Shown: one piece after another, positions 25,282 through 35,623 of the stretch
Numbering within the stretch: position 1 is the stretch's first letter
Layout: every line of letters starts with the position of its first letter
Origin: Chryseobacterium foetidum
GTDB taxonomy: Bacteria; Bacteroidota; Bacteroidia; Flavobacteriales; Weeksellaceae
NCBI RefSeq assembly: GCF_025457425.1
Contig: NZ_JAMXIA010000001.1
Location: 992,001-1,056,000, forward strand
DNA length: 64,000 nucleotides
Reading direction: 5' to 3'
Translations under genes and position numbers: made by a program
The notes under the pieces: model-generated
Databases searched by the model: none
Told to the model about the DNA's origin: nothing
The model's input: only the letters and a program-made list of their open reading frames with translations

Positions 25282-26472
25282 ATGCTAATAAAAAGAAGAG
25301 AATTTCTCAAGATAAGTTCGCTGGCAGCCGCGTCGCTGATGATGCCCAGTTTTCTGAAATCGATGACTTTGGATAATGCCCTGAATCCTAATCAGAAAAT
25401 TTTGATCATCCTGCAGTTTACAGGCGGAAATGATGGGTTGAATACAATTATTCCAACAAAAAATGATATTTATTTTAAGGAAAGAGAAAATATTTCCATT
25501 AAAGATTCTCTGTCTTTAAATGACGAAACCGGCATCAACCCTGCTCTTTCTTACTTCAAAGAACTTCATGACAACGGTGAACTTTCGGTTTTAAACAATG
25601 TCGGTTATCCCGAACCCAACAAATCTCATTTCCGAAGCATGGACATCTGGCATTCTGCAAGCAGGAGCGACGAATTTCTTGAAACCGGATGGCTTGGAAG
25701 ATTTTTGGATGAGGAATGTTACAGTTGCGAACACCCAACGCAGGCTCTGGAAGTCGATGACATGCTGAGTTTAGCTTTAAAAGGCGATAACAATAAGGCT
25801 TTTGCCTTTAAAGATCCCAGAAAATTATACCAAACCAGTCAGGAAAAATATTTTAAATCGTTGTACGAACAGGATCATCACCACGATGATGAAACCGTTT
25901 CTTATTTATACCAGACTTTAGGTTCAACCATCAATAACGCCGATTATATTTTTGAAAAAAGTAAAGCTAAAAAATCAGCTCAGGAATATCCGAATTCCAA
26001 GCTGGGGAAAGATTTTAAAACAGTTTCCTCCTTAATAAAATCAGACATAAACACTCAGGTGTATTACCTGTCCATCGGAAGTTTTGACACTCATGTGAAT
26101 CAAAATGAAAGACAGCAGAAACTTTTTGGAGAAATTAATGATGCAGTAAAATCCTTCGTCGCAGACATGAAAAGTAATGGACTTTTTCAGGATATTTTAC
26201 TGATGACTTTCTCAGAATTCGGGCGAAGAGTTTCTCAAAATGCAAGCAAAGGCACTGACCACGGAACGGCAAACCAAATGTTTTTTATCAGCGGAGGTTT
26301 AAAAAAGAAAGGGATTTTAAATGCTCTGGCTGATCTTCAGAATTTAAATGAAGGTGATTTGATTTACACCGAAGATTTCAGAAAAGTGTACGCAACCGTA
26401 CTTAAAAACTGGCTGCAGGCTGATTCCTCGAAAGTCTTAGGCTGGAAAAATGGTGTTTATGATTTTATTTAA
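25282..26472 (+). CDS. DUF1501 family protein, Tat-exported
   Basis: A 396-residue protein whose N-terminus has a twin-arginine signal (KRREFLKISSLAAASLMM), so it is probably exported folded. The body is related to the alkaline phosphatase/sulfatase fold. It shows ILQFTGGNDGLNTIIP, NKSHFRSMDIWHSAS, FSEFGRRV and GTDHGTANQMFFISGG with likely metal-binding Asp and His. The function is unknown. It follows the DUF1800 gene, separated by a short repeat-filled spacer, and is presumably in one operon with it. Confidence 0.9.
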   Translation: MLIKRREFLKISSLAAASLMMPSFLKSMTLDNALNPNQKILIILQFTGGNDGLNTIIPTKNDIYFKERENISIKDSLSLNDETGINPALSYFKELHDNGELSVLNNVGYPEPNKSHFRSMDIWHSASRSDEFLETGWLGRFLDEECYSCEHPTQALEVDDMLSLALKGDNNKAFAFKDPRKLYQTSQEKYFKSLYEQDHHHDDETVSYLYQTLGSTINNADYIFEKSKAKKSAQEYPNSKLGKDFKTVSSLIKSDINTQVYYLSIGSFDTHVNQNERQQKLFGEINDAVKSFVADMKSNGLFQDILLMTFSEFGRRVSQNASKGTDHGTANQMFFISGGLKKKGILNALADLQNLNEGDLIYTEDFRKVYATVLKNWLQADSSKVLGWKNGVYDFI

Positions 26473-26478
26473 AAGCAA

Positions 26479-26510
26479 AAGAGACCGCAAAATGCAGTCT
26501 CTTAATTTTT
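26479..26510. terminator. Bidirectional terminator between DUF1501 and the 48-residue ORF
   Basis: GAGAC (26481-26485) and GTCTC (26497-26501) pair. The inner GCA/TGC also pairs with one mismatch, and A and T runs lie outside. Confidence 0.7.
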
Positions 26511-26655
26511 AGCTATGCCCGATTGGTTCAGGTGTTTGTGGCTTTGGTTGAGGAGAACTTCTCTGATCTATTTTCTCAGAAACTTTCTTGATAATAAACT
26601 CTATCACGATAGGTACCACAAGAGCCAAAGCGGCTTTTAAAATTCTTGATTTCAT
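26509..26655 (-). CDS. Small 48-residue hydrophobic protein
   Basis: This ORF is 48 codons long, from ATG (26653-26655) to TAA. The first part, ALALVVPIVIEFIIKKV, is a single hydrophobic helix. A basic and polar tail rich in Pro and Gln follows (QRSSPQPKPQTPEP). It fills the gap between the DUF1501 gene and the helicase promoter and ends at a shared terminator. I do not recognise a family. It may be a small inner-membrane protein. Confidence rests on its clean start and stop, membrane-like pattern and the terminator. Confidence 0.65.
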   Translation of the reverse strand: MKSRILKAALALVVPIVIEFIIKKVSEKIDQRSSPQPKPQTPEPIGHS

Positions 26656-26751
26656 TTTGTTTGATTTTCAAAAATGAGTTACAATTTCCAAGCCACATCC
26701 AAAAAAATCATTCAATTTTTCTTCGGTAAGATTTAAACAATTACAATAACG

Positions 26752-26759
26752 TATCTTTG
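26752..26759 (+). promoter_or_regulatory. Promoter core for the DEAD-box helicase
   Basis: TATCTTTG matches TAnnTTTG, 15 nt before the ATG at 26775. It would overlap a longer start at 26757. Confidence 0.65.
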
Positions 26760-26774
26760 CGTCAAATCTTTTTT

Positions 26775-27917
26775 ATGTCATTTGAATCTCTCGGATTATC
26801 ACACAACATCATTAAATCTGTAAACAAACTGGGTTACCTCAAGCCGTTTCCAATTCAGGAGCAGGCTGTACCAGTCATTTTACAGGGTAAAGATTTGATG
26901 GGAATCGCACAGACAGGTTCAGGAAAAACCGCTTCCTTTGTAATGCCAATTCTGGAAAAATTACAGAATGAAGAAGTAAAAAAAGACAGAAATATTCAGG
27001 TTTTAATATTGGTTCCTACGCGTGAACTTGCGATTCAGATTGATGAAGTTTTCAGGGCTTTTACAGAAAATCTTAAGCGTGAAATCAGAACAATGGCTGT
27101 CTATGGCGGAGTTTCCATCAACCCACAAATGAAAGGAATGTTTGGCGTGGAAATTCTTATCGCAACACCAGGTCGTTTGCTGGATTTGATTGATCATAAA
27201 GCTTTGAGCATTTCAGCCATCAAACATTTGGTCATTGACGAAGCTGACAAAATGTTTCAGCTTGGTTTTGGGGAGGAAATGAATAAACTTTTTGCCATGA
27301 TGCCTGTTGCGAAACAAACCACTCTTTTCTCAGCGACTTTAAATGACAAAGTTTCAGAAATGAAGGAACGACTTTCAATCAATCCGACAATTATTGAAAT
27401 TAAAAAAGAGGAAGTTGAAATTGAAAACATCGAGCAGCTTGCCTATCACGTTTCTCCTGAAAACAAAGGTCCTTTCCTTCGCTATTTAATTAAAGAAAAA
27501 AAGGTTGAGAAAGCTCTGATATTTGTTTCATCGACAAGATCTGCCGATAATCTGGTTGAAAAACTGAAGAAAAATAAAATAAAAGCCGTTGCCATCCACA
27601 GTCAGAAATCTCAGGGTGCACGTAGAAATAATCTGGAAGAATTTAAAGTCGACGGAGCTCAGATTCTGGTTGCCACAGACTTAATCGGTCGTGGAATCCA
27701 CATTGATGATTTGCCGTGCGTCATCAATTACGAACTTCCCCGTTCACCTTTAGATTACATTCACAGAATCGGTAGAACAGGTCGTGCCGGAGAGAAAGGA
27801 ACTGCCATCAATATTCTCACCGATGATGAGCTACAACATTTCAGGGTAATTCAGAAAAAAATGGGCAAAAAAGTGACTTTACAAAGAACAGAAGGCACCG
27901 ATCTTCACGGATACTAA
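26775..27917 (+). CDS. DEAD-box ATP-dependent RNA helicase
   Basis: A 380-residue minimal DEAD-box helicase. It has the Q motif (PFPIQEQAV), [24 protein letters not shown], the DEAD box (VIDEADKM), SAT (LFSATL) and [10 protein letters not shown], with almost no C-terminal extension. It unwinds or remodels short RNA duplexes, with likely roles in ribosome assembly or mRNA decay. The start is set by the promoter core just upstream. It is convergent with the WYL regulator gene, with three bases between stop codons and no terminator seen. Confidence 0.93.
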   Translation: MSFESLGLSHNIIKSVNKLGYLKPFPIQEQAVPVILQGKDLMGIAQTGSGKTASFVMPILEKLQNEEVKKDRNIQVLILVPTRELAIQIDEVFRAFTENLKREIRTMAVYGGVSINPQMKGMFGVEILIATPGRLLDLIDHKALSISAIKHLVIDEADKMFQLGFGEEMNKLFAMMPVAKQTTLFSATLNDKVSEMKERLSINPTIIEIKKEEVEIENIEQLAYHVSPENKGPFLRYLIKEKKVEKALIFVSSTRSADNLVEKLKKNKIKAVAIHSQKSQGARRNNLEEFKVDGAQILVATDLIGRGIHIDDLPCVINYELPRSPLDYIHRIGRTGRAGEKGTAINILTDDELQHFRVIQKKMGKKVTLQRTEGTDLHGY

Positions 27918-27920
27918 AAG

Positions 27921-28940
27921 CTATTCTTTAACGTCATCCGGATCAGAATGATAGTTTCTATAAGCTTTACTGATGCTTTTTGAAATTCTCTGTTTTAATT
28001 TTCGGGGCGCCAAAACCGTAAGAAATTCTCCCATTCCAAGAATCATTCTTTCCAGTTCGAAATTGAGCTGCACACAGATTTTAAACGTTGTTCCGTTTTC
28101 GTCTTCACTCACAATCTCCTGAGAATGGTGAAAAGGCTTGGTTTTAACATAGGGCGCATGCTCCGGAGTCACTATAAAAATAACATTCTGACCCCGCTGA
28201 TTGGGTGAAACCGTTGCTCCAATAATTTCAGAAAAGTAAAGGTCTGCATCAAGTTCAATGTCGTGGTAATGAATTTTGTCTTCAACTACAATCTCTTCCA
28301 TCCTGTCGAGCGCGAGATTCATCAGTTTCTGTTTGTGCCAGCACACCAAAAACCAACGGTTATTATATTCCTTAAGCAGCTGTGGGTGAACAATGTAGTG
28401 ATTAGACTCTCTTGCTTTAAAACTTTTGTAACAGATTTTTAAAACCTTTTTATTCAGAATACTTTCATACAAAATATCTATATGCTCCAGACCTTTCAGA
28501 TTTTCATTTTTATCTAAATGAATAATCGATTTTTGTTTAGTCGAATGTATAGAATCCTCCAGCTTCTGAATCACTCCATTCATTTCTTTAAACATCGAAA
28601 AATCCTTAAACTGCTTGAGAATCTGTATCGCATTATTCATCGTTTTCAAATCATTTTCATTCACTGAAATCTGATGAATGCTGTAATCAGGATCGCTGTA
28701 CCGGTAATATCTCCTTTCATAAACCTCAATTGGTGCCTCATACCCAAATTTCTCACTCCGCATATTCTGCAAATCCAGTTGCACCGTCCGCTTACTCACA
28801 AAAGATTCCTTCCCTTCAAACTCAAACAAAGCTTCAGAACATTCGTTCATCAAATCTTCCAGAGTATATTTTTTATACTTATTCTTCAGACATTTATCTA
28901 AAGTTTTGTAGCGGATGAGGGCGTTTTTGTTGGATGACAT
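27921..28940 (-). CDS. WYL-domain transcriptional regulator
   Basis: A 339-residue regulator. The N-terminal region (residues 1-70) is a helix-turn-helix with YTLEDLMNECSEAL and VSKRTVQLDLQNMRS. The middle holds the WYL domain with the family's conserved YIVHPQLLKEYNNRWFLVCWH segment. A C-terminal WCX-like extension follows. WYL regulators respond to nucleic-acid or nucleotide ligands and often control defence or RNA-repair genes. It lies 1.7 kb from the divergent rtcB group, so control of that group is plausible but unproven. A hexamer repeat array begins three bases before its start. Confidence 0.88.
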   Translation of the reverse strand: MSSNKNALIRYKTLDKCLKNKYKKYTLEDLMNECSEALFEFEGKESFVSKRTVQLDLQNMRSEKFGYEAPIEVYERRYYRYSDPDYSIHQISVNENDLKTMNNAIQILKQFKDFSMFKEMNGVIQKLEDSIHSTKQKSIIHLDKNENLKGLEHIDILYESILNKKVLKICYKSFKARESNHYIVHPQLLKEYNNRWFLVCWHKQKLMNLALDRMEEIVVEDKIHYHDIELDADLYFSEIIGATVSPNQRGQNVIFIVTPEHAPYVKTKPFHHSQEIVSEDENGTTFKICVQLNFELERMILGMGEFLTVLAPRKLKQRISKSISKAYRNYHSDPDDVKE

Positions 28941-28943
28941 AAA

Positions 28944-29010
28944 TTGAGGTTGAGGCTGAGGTTAAGGTTGAGGTTAAGGCTGAGGCTGAGATTGAGTTTA
29001 CGGTTGAAAA
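28944..29010. repeat. Degenerate hexamer tandem repeat (GAGGTT/GAGGCT family)
   Basis: About ten imperfect units of the GAGGTT, GAGGCT and TAAGGT kind lie immediately before the WYL start codon. They form that gene's 5' leader. Confidence 0.8.
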
Positions 29011-29208
29011 TAGATTTGAATTAAGGCTGAAGTTAAAATTAAAATCATAAAGCTTGACAATTCCTCTCCTCTGGAAATCGAGGAACGAGATTCGCCGAAT
29101 CATTTTAAAAATAAAAAACATTGAGGCACTGGTGGCGAAAAATCTTTGATTTTTTGACGGGGTGGTTACCACACGAATCATTCCACAAAATTGTTCCCAA
29201 ACCATCCA

Positions 29209-29541
29209 TCACTCCCACTCTTCTCCCGTAATCGTTTTAAAAAAAACATCCGTAGAATACGTTTCACCTACATATACAAAGCTTTTCAAAAATGGATTTA
29301 CTTCAACTTCATAATATTTCGAGCCATCCGGATAAATTCTGAACTTTATCTTCAAAACTTCTCCATCAACCTCTTCCATATTATCAAGATTAAAAATCGT
29401 AATCACGGGAATAATCTCTTCTCCAGTCAATACATTTTCAAGTCCGAAACCGTTAATCCATAACGCCATTTTGAATTCATTTAAATCTGTTATGAGTTTA
29501 AAATTCCCATTACAAACCAATTTCTCTTTTCTGTATTGCAT
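29209..29541 (-). CDS. Hypothetical protein (110 aa)
   Basis: A 110-residue protein with no signal peptide or membrane segment. Its pattern of alternating hydrophobic and charged residues (VLKIKFRIYPDGSKYYEVEVNPF) suggests a small beta-rich fold. I do not recognise a family. It lies directly downstream of the HopJ-like gene on the same strand, separated by 31 nt, so the two are probably cotranscribed. Confidence 0.6.
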   Translation of the reverse strand: MQYRKEKLVCNGNFKLITDLNEFKMALWINGFGLENVLTGEEIIPVITIFNLDNMEEVDGEVLKIKFRIYPDGSKYYEVEVNPFLKSFVYVGETYSTDVFFKTITGEEWE

Positions 29542-29572
29542 GATTACTTTTTTAAAGCAGATAAAACCTTGT

Positions 29573-29905
29573 CTATTTTCTTTTCAAAGCATTCCCCTCA
29601 AAAGAAACTCCATCCCAGCCATACTCAATAAAATTTCTGATGTTCTGATGATCGGTTCCTTCAGGATTCTTCAAAACATCTTCCCTGTAAAAAGCTCCGA
29701 AAAGAGCTAGCGTATCTTCCTTTGGCAAATCATTCAGCTTCGCAAAACTAAACACTTTGCACGAACCATTATTCTGCCCCGCCTCATTCACGGTATCTCC
29801 ATTGGTAAATTTTGTCGGAGTAAAATCATAATGCGCATCAATAAAAGCAATCACATCATTAAACTGAAGCTCCTCTGCCGATTTTTCTAATTGTTCGAAT
29901 AACAT
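29573..29905 (-). CDS. HopJ-type protein
   Basis: A 110-residue protein matching the HopJ family. VIAFIDAHYDFTPTKFTNGDTVNEAGQNNGSCKVFSFAKLNDLPKEDTLALFGAFYR is its hallmark region. The family is named after a Pseudomonas type III effector, but it is widespread in free-living bacteria including Bacteroidota, where no type III secretion is expected. The molecular function is unknown. It is upstream of a small hypothetical gene on the same strand. Confidence 0.85.
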   Translation of the reverse strand: MLFEQLEKSAEELQFNDVIAFIDAHYDFTPTKFTNGDTVNEAGQNNGSCKVFSFAKLNDLPKEDTLALFGAFYREDVLKNPEGTDHQNIRNFIEYGWDGVSFEGNALKRK

Positions 29906-30006
29906 ATTTTTTATTTTGTATTAAAATTGAAAAGACTTAAAAACCGCACGAGGTTCTTAAGTAAATGTTTGACTATGAAAAATTTAATCAAAATCATTTG
30001 CCCCGA

Positions 30007-30060
30007 CCCTAAAGGGAGTGATTTCGATTAAATTTTAAGCAATTTTTCCTCCCTTTAGGG
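30007..30060. repeat. Intergenic inverted repeat CCCTAAAGGGAG
   Basis: CCCTAAAGGGAG (30007-30018) and CTCCCTTTAGGG (30049-30060) are perfect 12-bp arms around a 30-nt loop. They lie in the 780-nt gap between the HopJ-like gene and rtcB. The rest of 29906-30480 is AT-rich, with loosely repeated TGTGACTTTTGTG-like segments and no gene that I can support. Confidence 0.85.
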
Positions 30061-30485
30061 CTGGGATAAAGAAAAATTGTTTAAAATTTTACACTAAAAT
30101 TAGCTAACCAGTTTTCAAATCGCACATAGATGTAACAAGATTTTTCCCTCTCATTAACGTAATAAATTACACTTTCAAAAGAAAAAACATTCACAAAACT
30201 TCTGTGACTTTTGTGTTGAAAATAATCATCAAAAATCTTCTAATAAAATACACACCACAATTTGCCAACTTTTGAAAATCTTAATTATCCACCTAAATCT
30301 TTTGTCTCTTTTGCGGTAAAGACCCAGAAAAAATCTTTGATTTTTAATCTCATGTGCTCTAAAATATCCTCAATCATTTCAACTAAAACCTAATGTGACT
30401 CATGTGTTAAAACATTTCAAGTTAAAACGTTTCAAAAATAATCAAAATAATTTCATCTACGCAAAAACATTGCGCAATCAGGCAA

Positions 30486-30660
30486 TTACTTTGCATTATG
30501 AAAATGACGAAACAGTTTTAAAAAGTCGAATCACCCGCAGCCCGACCTGAGTGGAGCTCTTTTTGTGTAACGAAGTGGAGCAAAAAAGCGGGAACGGAGA
30601 GCATAAATGAGGAAAAGCGAAGGCTTTATCGAAATTTACGAACGAAGTTCAGAGCTGCCC
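30486..30660 (+). ncRNA. Candidate structured leader or small RNA upstream of rtcB
   Basis: A near-promoter TTACTTTG (30486-30493) is followed by a 7-codon ORF (30498-30521, MKMTKQF). A GC-richer region comes next. GCAGC (30537-30541) pairs with GCTGC (30654-30658), and CTGA (30547-30550) pairs with TCAG (30649-30652). This encloses a hairpin built on CTCTTTTTG and CAAAAAAGC. It ends 29 nt before rtcB. It could be a structured 5' UTR, a separate RNA, or a dispersed palindromic repeat; the sequence cannot decide. Confidence 0.4.
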
Positions 30661-30683
30661 AAATAAAAAAAATTAAACAATAA

Positions 30684-32069
<1,386 letters not shown>

Positions 32070-32110
32070 TAGGTTTTTGTTAAACATCTTAAAAATCTTC
32101 ACAAAGTTTG

Positions 32111-32167
32111 TCATTCCGTGGGAATCTAAACAAATACATTTTTTTTGCAGAGATTCCTACGGAACGA
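32111..32167. repeat. Intergenic palindromic repeat between rtcB and the first RlaP gene
   Basis: TTCCGTGGGAATCT (32114-32127) pairs with AGATTCCTACGGAA (32151-32164) with a single mismatch. Loop and flanks contain a run of Ts, so it may act as a partial terminator. It is related to elements at 15316-15426 and 53973-54017. Confidence 0.85.
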
Positions 32168-32183
32168 TAATTATAAAATTTAA

Positions 32184-32945
<762 letters not shown>

Positions 32946-32986
32946 ATTTTTAACAAATGCTTAAATCTCATTCTATTTAAAAAATC

Positions 32987-33902
32987 ATGTACTTACCAAA
33001 TACTGACATAAAATTTCACACTTGCATTGAAGGAAATATTTTTGAAATTAAAGATATATACATTTGGTCTTTGAATAGATATATTGGCTCCAAAGAAAAA
33101 GATCCATTCTTTTTTGCAAGCTTTGTGAAACCTGTAGAAGATTTTGGTAATGGAATTTCTGCAGAAAAAATAATTATCAAAACTCAATGAAAGTAATATT
33201 TTTGATTTTGATTATACACCACGAGAAAAAGACACCTTGTATATAAGTTTCCATGCAAAAAACAGACGGGAATATAAACACTTTGAGTTAATTTTTAGAG
33301 ATAATACTTGGCAAACTGGTCTTAACCCGCGTTATGTCAGTGTCACTGAAAACATTGCAAGAGGTGAAGTGAAAGTTGTTAACATTGATAAAAATTTATT
33401 TTTAAAACATTGTGAAGAAATAAAAATCAATTACTGACTTGAGATTCCTGAATCCATCAAGGTAAAATGTATAAATCAGAACGAAGATTCGCAGCTTCCT
33501 ATTTATAGTGCGATTAAGAATTTTAAAGGATATAAGGTTTTCTTTGATTCTATTTTTATTGAAAATATTACTGAAAAGTACTTCCAAAAATTTTCAAAAG
33601 ATGAAAATTCAAATATCTTGCAGTCTTTAGTAGATAAAGCACAAACTCAATTTTCGCTATCCGACAAAAAATTCATCTCGGAAAAGGTGGATTTTTCTTT
33701 CCTAAACGAATGTCTTACTAATTTTGAAAGTTACCTTGATTGTTTATTTATTACGATTCCTTTAAAAGAGGATGTGTATATAATCACTGATGGACGCCTA
33801 CACCTTGAGGAAATTATTTCAAAAGGTAAACGTAAAACGCATTTCATAAATAAAGCTCAAAAACTAAACTATGAAGTATTTAGCTTAAAAAGATATACTT
33901 AA
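32987..33902 (+). pseudogene. Broken gene between the two RlaP genes (frameshift plus in-frame stop)
   Basis: The frame opening at 32987 (MYLPNTDIKFHT) stops at 33188-33190. A different frame continues without loss of coding character (NESNIFDFDYTPREKD) up to a TGA at 33435-33437. The same frame then runs on (LEIPESIKVKCIN) to the TAA at 33900-33902. Together about 304 codons look like one gene with one frameshift near 33186-33190 and one nonsense codon. Its stop shares TAATG with the following RlaP start, so it was translationally coupled. I do not recognise the product. Sequencing error or recoding is possible but two lesions make decay more likely. Confidence 0.75.
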
Positions 33903-34945
33903 TGACCATCCAAGACCTCAAAAACAAAAATCTTCTCCTCTTCCAAGCCATCTCCGGAAGCCGCTCGTTCGGGCTCGCCACGGAAAATTCAGATACAGAC
34001 ATTAAAGGGGTTTACTATTTGCCAAAAGAAGATTTTTTTGGTTTAAATTATATCCCGCAGATTTCTAATGAGACGAATGATATTTCGTATTATGAAATCG
34101 GGAGATTTGTAGAATTGCTTCAGAAAAACAATCCAAATATTCTGGAAATTCTGGCAAGTCCAGAAGACTGTATTCAAATTAAGAATCCTTTGATGGATTT
34201 GTTTAAGCCTGAAGATTTCCTGTCGAAATTGTGCAAAGACACATTTGCCGGTTACGCTATTTCTCAGATAAAAAAAGCAAAAGGACTCAATAAGAAAATT
34301 TTAAACCCAATTGAAAAGGAAAGAAAATCGATTCTTGATTTCTGCTATATTTTAGAAAATAACAGTTCTGTTCCATTGAAAAAATGGCTTTCAGAAAACG
34401 GAAAAGTTCAGGAAAAATGCGGTTTGGTAAGCATCGACAACACCAAAGGAATGTTTGCTCTGTTTTATGATGAATTGGGAGATTTAAATTATAAAGGAAT
34501 CATCCAGAACGAAGAAGCCAATCAGGTTTCCGTATCATCAGTTCCGAAAGGTGAAAAATGTATCGCCTACTTATTTTGCAACCTCGATGCCTACTCCACT
34601 TACTGCAAAGATTACAGAGAATACTGGAAATGGGTTTCAGAAAGAAACGAAGACCGCTACAACGTCAACCAAAATCACGGACAAAACTACGACAGCAAAA
34701 ATATGATGCACACGATTCGTCTTTTGCAGTCTTGTGAGCAGATTTTTAAAAACAGTTCATTAAATATCAGAGTCGATAACCGTGACGAACTGTTAGACAT
34801 CAAAGCCGGAAACTGGTCGTATGAAAAAGTTTTAGCGAAAGCAGAAAATTTAATAAAATCAATCGACCATTACCATTCCATCTCAAAACTCCCTGAATAT
34901 CCTGATAGAGATAAAACCACAAAAATTTTAGTGGAAATAAGATAA
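33902..34945 (+). CDS. Second RlaP-type nucleotidyltransferase
   Basis: A 347-residue protein with an N-terminal nucleotidyltransferase motif QAISGSRSFGLATENSDTDIKGVYYLP, the same GSR plus SDxD arrangement as the first RlaP-like gene but in a longer protein. The extra C-terminal region is helical with many conserved-looking charged residues (NVNQNHGQNYDSKNMMHTIRLL). It starts within the stop codon of the broken gene. The two RlaP-like proteins differ enough that they probably have distinct substrates rather than being a recent duplication. Confidence 0.85.
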   Translation: MTIQDLKNKNLLLFQAISGSRSFGLATENSDTDIKGVYYLPKEDFFGLNYIPQISNETNDISYYEIGRFVELLQKNNPNILEILASPEDCIQIKNPLMDLFKPEDFLSKLCKDTFAGYAISQIKKAKGLNKKILNPIEKERKSILDFCYILENNSSVPLKKWLSENGKVQEKCGLVSIDNTKGMFALFYDELGDLNYKGIIQNEEANQVSVSSVPKGEKCIAYLFCNLDAYSTYCKDYREYWKWVSERNEDRYNVNQNHGQNYDSKNMMHTIRLLQSCEQIFKNSSLNIRVDNRDELLDIKAGNWSYEKVLAKAENLIKSIDHYHSISKLPEYPDRDKTTKILVEIR

Positions 34946-35053
34946 AATTTATATTCGCATTAAACATAGCAAAGAGAAAAACTTACCATTGATATTTTAA
35001 TTCGTGTTCAAAATAAATTTCTAAATTTACTTTCAAATAAAAAAAACACTGAT

Positions 35054-35431
35054 ATGAATTTCGACGATAAGTTTAGCAAAGATTTCGAAGAACAATTCCA
35101 GAAACACCTTCAGGCAGTAAGAGGCATTTCTCCTGAAGATTTTGAAAAAATAAAACAAAACCTGCAGATCGTTTTTAAATTATTAGAAAAATTTAAAAAC
35201 AAGCCGGATAAAACACCCGAAGATTTAGAACAACTGGCTGCCATAACTTCCAGACTAAAACCTCTTTTGCAAAATATTGAAGATATAAACCTGATTTTAG
35301 GAGAAAGTTTAAACAGGCAGTCCATCGCTTATTATGAGAATGTCAAAAAACTGGCGAAGGAAGGAGACAAAGAAGCTGAGAAAATTTATCTTGATCTAAA
35401 AATGTATTTTGAAAAATTTGATCCTAATTGA
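35054..35431 (+). CDS. Hypothetical helical protein (125 aa)
   Basis: A 125-residue, strongly charged, probably all-helical cytoplasmic protein (DDKFSKDFEEQFQKHLQAV at the start, EAEKIYLDLKMYFEKFDPN at the end) with no recognised domain. It lies 108 nt after the second RlaP gene on the same strand and may be cotranscribed. A palindromic repeat element follows its stop directly. Confidence 0.6.
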   Translation: MNFDDKFSKDFEEQFQKHLQAVRGISPEDFEKIKQNLQIVFKLLEKFKNKPDKTPEDLEQLAAITSRLKPLLQNIEDINLILGESLNRQSIAYYENVKKLAKEGDKEAEKIYLDLKMYFEKFDPN

Positions 35432-35432
35432 T

Positions 35433-35533
35433 CGAGTTACCAACCGCCTACAAAAGGCTCCGCTGGTGCGAGCGTCACGCTCGTACCCATTGCCCGTAGA
35501 TAAAGAGGACACAAGCGAGACGCTTGCGCCAGC
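35433..35533. repeat. BIME-like palindromic element with two hairpins
   Basis: GCTGGTGCGAGCGT (35462-35475) and ACGCTTGCGCCAGC (35520-35533) are near-perfect outer arms. Each side also folds alone: CGAGCGT/ACGCTCG and CAAGCG/CGCTTG. It is much more GC-rich than its surroundings. Its left flank (35433-35456) copies 24 nt of rtcB with one mismatch. Confidence 0.85.
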
Positions 35534-35574
35534 AAAATAGCTAATATTAAACCATAGCTTCCATTAATTCCACA

Positions 35575-35603
35575 AAAAAAGAGCTTCAAAACTGAAGCTC
35601 TTT
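35575..35603 (-). terminator. Terminator of the cold-shock gene
   Basis: GAGCTTCA (35581-35588) and TGAAGCTC (35593-35600) form a perfect stem with A/T extensions and a T-run on the minus strand. Confidence 0.9.
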
Positions 35604-35623
35604 CTGTATGATTAATCCAAAGA

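Noticed and set aside
30100..30480. Hidden protein gene in the 780-nt gap before rtcB
   Set aside because: All frames are interrupted by frequent stops and the sequence is AT-rich with loosely repeated TGTGACTTTTGTG-like words.
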